Assembly: GCA_025667525.1 (NCBI GenBank)
Contig: CM046881.1
Location: 496,641,627-496,705,626 of the forward strand
Direction of reading: 5' to 3'
Source of the DNA: Glebionis coronaria
Taxonomy: Eukaryota > Streptophyta > Magnoliopsida > Asterales > Asteraceae
Length of the DNA stretch: 64,000 nt
Shown: in pieces, positions 56,855 through 64,000 of the stretch
Layout: each line of letters begins with the position of its first letter
How positions within the stretch are numbered: position 1 is the stretch's first letter
The notes under the pieces: generated by a model
What the model saw: only the letters and a program-made list of their open reading frames with translations
Told to the model about the DNA's origin: nothing
The model's database searches: none
Translations under genes and position numbers: made by a program

Positions 56855-57044
56855 GAAAGTTAGACTTTTTCTCACAGTTTTTGAAAAGTATGGGTGAAAG
56901 TTAAATTTTTACTCACACTTTTTGACAAATGCGAGTGAAAGTTAAACTTTTACTCACACTTCTTAAAAAACGTAGGCGAAAGTTAGACTTTTGCTCATAC
57001 TTTTTTAGAAGTACGAGCAAAACTAGACTATTACTCGCGTTATT
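56855..57044. repeat. 41-bp minisatellite, right part
   Basis: Continues the array of 45528-45730 in register after GAAAG. About four more diverged units (ACTCACACTTTTTGACAAATG, CTCATACTTTTTTAGAAGTA). It then abuts Copia G coding sequence. Confidence 0.85.
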
Positions 57045-57591
57045 TTTGAGATACTTAAAGGGAAGTCTTGGTCTTGGGATTCAAGTTGGCAAAAGCTCAG
57101 GTATATTACTTAATGCCTTTTGTGATGCTGACTGGGCTAAATGAATTGTTACAAGGAGCTCAGTTACTGGTTAATGTGTTTTTTTGAACAACAACCTGAT
57201 ATCTTGGAAGAGTAAAAAACAGCTCACTCTCTCTAAATCTTCAGCAGAAGCAGAGTATAGAGCTCTTGCTTCTGCTACTAGTGAAATCATTTTGATTCTT
57301 AATATTTTGAAAGATTTAGATTGCTATAATCTTTTGCCTGTGAATCTATTTTGTGACAGTAACTCTGCTATCAAGATAACAACCAACCCAGTTTTTCATG
57401 AAAGGACAAAACACCTTGAAATTGACCTTCATTTTGTTAGAGAAAAGATTTTAAATGGTGTTGTAAAAACTGTCAAAGTGGACTCTGCCAATCAAATTGC
57501 AGATGTCCTGACTAAAGGGTTGGACATTGAACTGCACCAAAAGTTTATTAACAAACTTGGAATGATAAACTTGTATGGGAATTCAGATTAA
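57045..57591 (+). pseudogene. Copia element G RNase H (3' end of pol)
   Basis: Starts abruptly inside the RNase H region (RYLKGSLGLGIQVGKSSG, NAFCDADWAK), continues as ISWKSKKQLTLSKSSAEAEY, LFCDSNSAIKI, ERTKHLEIDLHFVREK and ADVLTKGLD, and ends at TAA 57589. Two stops lie in 57142-57183 (after DADWAK and after SVTG), so it is a pseudogene. Everything 5' of RNase H has been replaced by the 41-bp minisatellite. RNase H would degrade the RNA template in Copia replication. Confidence 0.88.
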
Positions 57592-57598
57592 GGGGGGA
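57590..57598 (+). other. Polypurine tract of element G
   Basis: AAGGGGGGA overlaps the last base of the pol stop codon and sits directly before the LTR start TGTTGATTTT. Confidence 0.85.
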
Positions 57599-58094
57599 TG
57601 TTGATTTTATGGACCTAATCTGCTTCCCATCATAAACAATAGGGACTCATTGTGTTTATTTTAAACTTTCAGTTATTGCTGTGGATTAGAGATGATACAC
57701 GCTATGGAACACAGGGACTATTCTTGCCTCATTTGGATACTCAGCTGGGCTTTCACTCTTGGACTCAAGCCCATGTTTACAACGGCTACAATAGCCCATA
57801 TCACTTTCATATAGTGAGGGGAGCATATCACTTTAGAGACATCTCCTCATTTACATCTGTTTGTTTTCTCACACGGTTTATTACTCTCTCTCTCAATCAC
57901 TTGATCTCAGACACTTTATTTAATCTTTTCGTTCGTTATCTTTTGCTTGTAAAACTATTATCATGTAGATAATAAGGCTACACGTGAGTAGCACTGGTAG
58001 CCTTTGATTTATCTTTCCTGTTTATGTTTTTTATCTTGATTAATAAAAGAGTTAAGCGTTTGAGGCCTCTTGATTCATGTTTTTCTACAAATCA
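57599..58094 (+). repeat. 3' LTR of element G (right edge tentative)
   Basis: Starts TGTTGATTTTATGGACC after the polypurine tract. The end is placed at CTACAAATCA because of TG..CA and a preceding ATTAATAAAAG polyadenylation-type signal (58035). No second LTR is available for comparison. Confidence 0.6.
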
Positions 58095-58362
58095 TTATTT
58101 CACTTCTACTTAAAACCTTGTGAACGAACTGTACTAAGAAAAAAAAACTAAAATCGATGCAAAAGGAACGAAATATTAGGCTTTCTCATCTAGCTGCATG
58201 TCATACTTCATTCTGTATCTTTGGTACCTGCAAATGATGAAAAATAACTGATTAACTTTCCTACCATCAAACTTGGTTATACTACTTCTAAAAATTCATC
58301 TTTCTTGCAATTTGCGAAGATGCAAAAGTAACAATAACACATACCTTCTGTTAGTTCATGCT

Positions 58363-59378
58363 CGTTGGAATGAGCCAAATGTGGCTAGAGGTGTGTGAGC
58401 CTATTGGGGGCACACACACTAGAACACAAGAATGCGTTTGACATTTCACGTATAAAGCTTCTCAAATCAACCCGTTTGACCCGTTTTGGACATGAATGGT
58501 TAAGACATGAATCTATTGAGTTCCTAAAGTCCCTGGCTGGCCAAGAAGGTTCTAGAAAGATAATAAAAGTGTCTACATTCGTTTGTATGCAGAGATAAGG
58601 AGAGATAAAGAGTAAAGTGGAGTTGTGATAAGTTAAGGAGTGTTTGGGATAAGGCTTAAAATTCAAGTTTATGCATTATCTCAACTAGGGTTTAAAGGGT
58701 ATATAAACCCCTCACCCCCTGCTCATAACTCATGACTAAAAACACAAAAACACAGCTATAATCTCTGTTTTCCCATCTCCTTCATTCAAATCAATAAACC
58801 TATATTATGGTTTATAGATTTTGAATTACATCTCACAACTAAACACTTGCATTATATTCAATCTAAGGTGGTTTAGTAACTTAGAATCCATTCTAAGTTT
58901 GCTAAAACAAAGTCTTAAACGAGGGTTTATAAGCTGTTGAAGGTGAAACAACCTATTGGAGCTTTTTGGTCTCTGCTGATCGTTCTCGGATAGAACTGGG
59001 TTTTCCAGTCGCACAGTGTTGTCAGATATCGGACAACACTGAGATCTAGTTTATTGGACAGTTCAGGATATCGGATAAAACTACAATTTAGGCTGTTTTA
59101 GTTTTTGATCCGTTTTGGGCTACGACACTCGGTGTTTGGGTATACGTGGGTTTCGGCTAGCATTACCGGGACGTACTCGTTAGTAGTGTTTGTGTGAGCA
59201 ACCGTAGAGGTGGTATATTTTATCACTCGTTTTTGTTTCATTGCTTTTGGACGAAGGTTAGTTTTCGTGTTTACTCCATTGTTTATTATTAATTACGTGT
59301 TAATCATAATTGCTCAAACTAGATCCATTCCGCTGCGCACTCGTAGTTACATGGTTAACTAGATATTAAATCCCAACA
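58363..59378 (+). repeat. 5' LTR of Copia element H (left edge tentative)
   Basis: Ends ATTAAATCCCAACA one base before a primer site. The start is placed at CGTTGGAATGAGCC (58363), a one-base variant of the TGTTGG start that mirrors CCCAACA. A TATA box, GTATATAAACC, lies at 58699-58709. The 3' partner is outside the window. Confidence 0.6.
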
Positions 59379-59379
59379 G

Positions 59380-59393
59380 TGGCATCAGGAGTC
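59380..59393 (+). other. Primer binding site of element H
   Basis: TGGCATCAGGAGTC directly after the LTR. It is a variant of the methionine-tRNA type TGGTATCAGAGC. Confidence 0.65.
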
Positions 59394-60766
59394 ATGCTCG
59401 TTTGGTGGTTATGGGTTACAAGTTTTAAATAAACACGTGAAACCGTATGCATGAAATCTAATTTAGCTATTTGTTTTATTTTTATTTGACAATTAAATTG
59501 TGTACTTGTCATTAATTATAAAAAATAACAAGATGGTAATTGTTAAAATTAGTTGTTAATTAGAAACATATAACAAAATTAAATGGTTAATTAGAATACA
59601 TAAAATAAAAAAAATTAATAGTTAATTGTTTTGCCATGATTATTTTATGTGTTATCCGGCTATAAGACTCGCTACAATCACGTAATGTGATGCATGGGGC
59701 GATTTAGGTACTTGATGAAAACCTAATGAGAGTCTTATGGTTCTTCGTTTGGGGAAGACTCTTCGGGGTCTCGGATTTATGTGTTTATTTAATGTCTTAT
59801 GTTTGTTGTATTTGTTTTCCTAATTGCATTATTGTTACATGTTTTTCAAAACACCTAAATTACATGCAATATGGATAAATACTTATAGAGAAACATGACA
59901 TTAAAATTGGTCAATATTTTACACGCATAAATACATGCTCATTGTGACCGGTTATGTGTTACGTGGAAAAGTGTTTTATAAAATAAAAGGACCTAAACAC
60001 TATTGAAACACGCTTTCATAAAAATAAAAACTGGACGCTATGGACTCATGGGATGTACGGCTCACCCACTAGAACAAACTATAAGGCGGGTATAAGCCGG
60101 TGCGCACGGTTACACCTAAAGGATATCCGACTATTGCCTTGCGCTGGTCTGGTCCTGCGCTTGCTTGCGAGTTCGATTGGAGCTACCGTGAACCATCGTA
60201 GATCACTACAGTGTCATTACTAAAAGTTTTTAAAAATCGTGCTACAAAGTTGTTTACATGCTTCTTTGTACACATGTTTTACCACATTTATGTGTTATAC
60301 CCTATGTGAAATTTAAGTGTATGCCAGCCAACTAAGAACACGTGCATTTGATTTGGCTTCTCTGGACAGTCCTAAGGGCCTTGTCAAACCCATGTCAAAT
60401 TTCTCACGACGGTCAGACCCTATGTGATATTTGCATGTTCTTGCTTGGTTAACTTAACTCGAGTATGCACGGTCAGACCCTGGACCCGAGGCATAAGATG
60501 AGACTAAACATGCTCATGACACTACTACCATTTTACTAGTGTCTTGAACGGTCTCATAAAGTCTAAGAGTTGCATGGTATGCAATTAACGCTTGTCGCTT
60601 ACCTCTTGCCCCACTTGTTTACATATTGGATAGTCCTTTTGTAATGAGTGGGAGTACAAGATGGATCTTAGTCTTAATTAGTAATTAATTGGGTAGTTAA
60701 TTCTATTAAGAATGTAATTATCGAAAATACTAATTGTTTGAACTTTTTAATTGTAGACGACTACCA
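59394..60766 (+). other. Untranslated leader of element H
   Basis: About 1.4 kb with no gene. ACGGTCAGACCCT repeats at about 60408 and 60468. TTTTTAATTGTAG (60747-60759), just before the gag start region, would fit an intron acceptor, so the leader may be spliced. No donor was pinned down. Confidence 0.55.
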
Positions 60767-62445
60767 ATGTCGGAAACAGTTCGGTACTCAGGAGTTTCTT
60801 CGAGAAACACAAACTCACTGGGCCTAACTTCATTGATTGATACCGCCAGTTGCGCATTATCCTATCAGCTGAAGACAAGGAAGAATACTTGGAACATCCA
60901 ATTCCTGCTACACCTGTTGCAACTCCTGGTCACCAAGTCCTTCCCGATGCTCTTGCAGCTCATGCTGCTTGGGTCAAAGGGTCAAAGGACATTGCTGCCC
61001 TTATGCTCATGACTATGGACTTAGAGATCCAACGAAATCTAACCCATCTCGGAGCATATGACATGTTGCAGGAGCTGAAAACCATGTTTTCTCAGCAAGC
61101 AGAACATGAACTTCTTCAAACTGCACATGAATTTCACGCGTGCAAGCTTGAGGATGGTCAAAATGTAGGCTCATATGTTCTTAAGATGAAGGGATACGTT
61201 GAGAACTTGGAGCGTCTTGGTCACCCCGTGACTGTCAGCTATGGAATAAGCCTGATTTTGATAGGCCTTTCCAAGGAGTATGACAGTTTTGTTCAAAACT
61301 TCCACATGCATGGCATGGGGAAGACTGTGAATTCGGTGAATGGACTGCATGCCATGCTTAAACAACATGAGCAAACACTTCCCAAGAAGGTTGTTTCACC
61401 TGCACTTCATAATGTGCGTGCAGGCAAGGTCCAGAAAAACCAAGGTAGAAAACCGCCTAAGGCTGCGAAGGGGAATTATGGTAATGGAAAGAATAAGCTG
61501 GCTTATGCTCCCGAGCACAAACCATCTTATGCTCCCAAGAACCAAAATCCTCCACCACCCAAAAAGGATAATCCTGCTAAGGACGACCCCTGTCACAAAT
61601 GTGGTCAGATAGGTCATTGGAAACGGAACTGTCCCGAGCACTTAGTCGAGTTGCAGAAAAAGAAGAGGTTGTCTCAAGAAGCCAACACTTCAGGTATTTT
61701 CACTATAGAACTATATTCCCTTCCGAGTAATTCGTGGGTATATGACACTGGTTGTGGTACTCACATTTGTAATAATACTCAGGGTCTAAGGAGAAGTAAG
61801 AAGCTGAATTCAGGAGCTTTGAATCTGTACATGGGCAATGGTCAACGTGCAGGAGTCGAAGCTATTGGAAATTATCATTTATGTCTCCCTAGTGGATTAG
61901 TTATTGTTTTGAACAATTGTCATTATGCTCCCTCTATCACTAGAGGGATTATTTCAGTTTCTGGTTTGTTTAAAGATGGTTTTGTAAACTGTTTTGATTC
62001 GAATAATGCAATTTCAGTTTCTAGGAATAACGTTGTTTATTTTACTGCTACTCCCCGAGGGGATGGCATTTATGAAATTGATATGTCTTGTTCTAAAACA
62101 AATGATAGTTCAATGTTTGCTGTTAGCAATAAAAGAGCCAAATTAACTTTGGACTCTACTCTCTTGTGGCATTGTCGTCTTGGACACATAAGCAAGAAAC
62201 GCATGGAGAAGTTACAACATGATGGACTTCTCATCTCAACTGACATTAAGTCATTTGAAAAGTGTGTCTCTTGTATGTCTGGGAAGATGGCAAGAAAACC
62301 CTATTCACATCAAGTGGAAAGGGCTAAAGATCTACTTGGACTAATACATACTGATGTTTGTGGCCCACTTAGAATCGTGTCATGGCAAGGAGCTAACTAC
62401 TTTGTCACTTTTACTGACGACTTTAGTTGGTATGGTTATGTTTAA
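60767..62445 (+). pseudogene. Copia element H Gag, protease and start of integrase
   Basis: The intact frame is 60850-62445. Coding similarity begins upstream (FFEKHKLTGPNFID near 60800), but a TGA replaces a conserved Trp just before YRQLRIILSAEDK. The UBN2-type Gag core includes AAHAAWVKGSKDIAALMLMT and QTAHEFHACKLEDGQNVGSY. A CCHC knuckle (CHKCGQIGHWKRNC), a retropepsin (VYDTGCGTHICN), the pre-integrase zinc segment (LLWHCRLGHISKKRMEKLQH ... CVSCMSG) and the first integrase Asp (LIHTDVCGPL) follow. A TAA at 62443-62445 stops it after DDFSWYGYV. Expected products are particle protein, protease and integrase; this copy cannot make full-length pol. Confidence 0.9.
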
Positions 62446-64000
62446 CTGTTAAAGCATAAACATGAAGTGTTTGAGACATTTAAAGTGTTTCAAAAGGAAG
62501 TAGAAAATCAACTCGGTAAGACCATAAAATCACTAAGATCTGATCGTGGAGGTGAATATATGAGTCAAGAGTTTTGGATCATCTTAAGGAGCATGGGATT
62601 ATTTCCCATCGAACTCCTCCCTACACACCTCAACATAATGAGGCATCTAAGAGGAGGAATCGAACACTGCTAGACATGGTTCGATCCATGATGAGTCAAA
62701 CTACTCTTCCAAAGTCCTTTTGGGATTATGCCCTTGAGTCTGCTGCACGCATACTCAACATGGTTCCAACTAAGAAGGTTTAAAAGACACCGTACGAAGT
62801 ATGGCATGGGCAGGCCCCTAAGTTGTCTTACTTAAGAGTCTAGGGTTGTGAAGCTTTGGTTAAACGTGATACGATGGCCAAACCTGACAAACTGGAACCC
62901 AGATCTATTAAGTGTATCTTTGTAGGATACCCAAAGGAAACGATGGGATATTCCTTCTACTACCCACCTGAGAACAAAGTTATTGTTGCTCGGAATGCTG
63001 AGTTCTTTGAGAGTAATCTCTTAGGTCAAGAAGCAAGTGGGAGTATAGAAGATCTTGAAATTATTCAAGATGAAGATACAAATCCTTCTGATGACACTGG
63101 CTTAGATCATGATGAGGATGATCAAGAAACCGAAGAACCTCAAAGTGATATCAATCCCATTCGTAATTCCTCTAGGACACGCCGTGCACCAGATCGAATG
63201 TGTTTATACGTCGATGCTAAGGAGCAGGAGTTAGGGGATCTTGGAGAACCCGCTAACTATAAAGCTGCATTATTAGATCCTGAATTCGAAAAATGGCTTA
63301 ATGCGATGAATGTGGAGATGCAATCCATGAAAGATAATGATGTCTGGGTATTAGTTGATCTTCCTCCTAACGGTAGAACCGTTGGTAGCAAGTGGCTATT
63401 CAAGAAAAAGACTGACATGGATGGCAAAGTACACACCTTTAAAGCTCGTCTTGTAGCAAAGGGATTCACTCAAACCTACGGGGTTGATTATGAAGAGACC
63501 TTTTCTCCTGTAGCAGACATTAGAGCTATAAGGATTCTTATAGCCATAGCCGCGTTCTATGACTATGAGATTTGGCAAATGGATGTCAAAACCGCCTTCC
63601 TCAATGGACATCTTTCCGAAGAAGTCTATATGGTGCAACCAGAGGGTTTTGTCAATCCTAAATATCCTAACCGAGTATGCAAGCTCAAGCGTTCCATTTA
63701 TGGGCTTAAGCAAGCATCTAGGCAATGGAATAAGCGTTTTGATGATGAGATTAAGAAATTCGGTTTCACTCAGAATCAAGATGAGCCATGTGTATATCAC
63801 AAAGCCAGTGGGAGTAATGTTACTTTCCTAATTCTATATGTTGATGACATATTGCTTATGGGGAACAATATTCCAATGTTGAAAGGGGTAAAATCCTACC
63901 TTGGAAAATGTTTTGCTATGAAAGATTTAGGAGAAGCTGCATATATTCTTGGAATCAAGATCTATCGAGATAGATCTAGACGGTTAATTGGTTTATGTCA
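62446..64000 (+). pseudogene. Copia element H integrase remainder and reverse transcriptase (runs off window)
   Basis: After the TAA the same frame continues (KSLRSDRGGEYMSQEF, second integrase Asp). It then shifts by one base near 62570 and goes on as PPYTPQHNEASKRRNRTLLD with the catalytic Glu. TAA at 62781-62783 and a TAG near 62842 follow, at conserved Glu/Trp-type positions. From there the frame is open to 64000. The linker is acidic (EDLEIIQDEDTNPSDD), and the RT follows: LVAKGFTQTYGVDYEETFSP, WQMDVKTAFLNGHL, and catalytic YVDDILL at about 63837-63857. The RT itself looks intact. Confidence 0.9.

Noticed and set aside
57599..58094. ORF 57652-57972 as a gene
   Set aside because: Lies wholly inside the LTR of element G and has no motif.

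Overview
The window looks like a gene-poor, AT-rich stretch of a higher-plant nuclear genome. Almost everything recognisable is an LTR retrotransposon or its debris, and insertions lie inside insertions. The Ty1/Copia gag and 3' accessory reading frames resemble families I know best from Asteraceae genomes. That attribution is inference from remembered protein style, not a database result. There are no bacterial features (no operons, rRNA or CRISPR).

Layout from left to right. 1-5511: three Copia elements nested in one another. Element C (minus strand, LTR 966-1491) cut the gag gene of element B (minus, LTR 3626-3926). B in turn sits in element A (plus, 3' LTR 5020-5511). 5512-8240: no gene, small repeats and a CACTA-like fragment. 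8241-20597: a 12.4-kb composite LTR unit flanked by TGATT. It has three LTR pieces, a broken Copia gag, a roughly 2.8-kb array of hairpin-forming repeats with a 405-bp higher-order period, and an unrecognised 297-codon ORF. 20598-20782: the CACTA right end. 20783-21739 and 32880-33796: the two halves of Copia element D. They are split by element E (21740-32879), a complete Ty3/Gypsy element of the Tat (Retand/Ogre-like) type with identical-length 584-bp LTRs, TSD GTGCA, and a spliced antisense gene (22911-25859) with its own TATA box.

33797-37587 holds the only convincing host-type gene. It is a two-exon gene (35303-35930, minus) whose C-terminus is the ubiquitin-like domain otherwise found at the end of splicing factor SF3A1. 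37588-44900: a CACTA end, fold-back repeats, segmental duplications and five dispersed copies of a stem-loop module whose arms vary but still pair. 45528-45730 and 56855-57044: a 41-bp tandem repeat array cut by element F (45731-56854). F is an Athila-type Gypsy element with TA...TA rather than TG...CA LTR ends and TSD GAAAG; its gag-pol is one frame broken only by two TAG codons. 57045-58094: 3' end of Copia G (RNase H, PPT, LTR). 58363-64000: 5' LTR, leader and degenerate gag-pol of Copia H, running off the window.

The gag, protease, integrase and RT-RNase H genes would have worked in cis within each element, and most now carry stops or frameshifts. Stops in the two Gypsy elements are strikingly often TAG, which fits decay of methylated CAG/CTG (CHG) sites. 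The least explained features are the hairpin array at 11.5-14.3 kb, the cargo ORF at 19127-20020, the stem-loop modules at 40.6-43.5 kb and the small SF3A1-tail gene.
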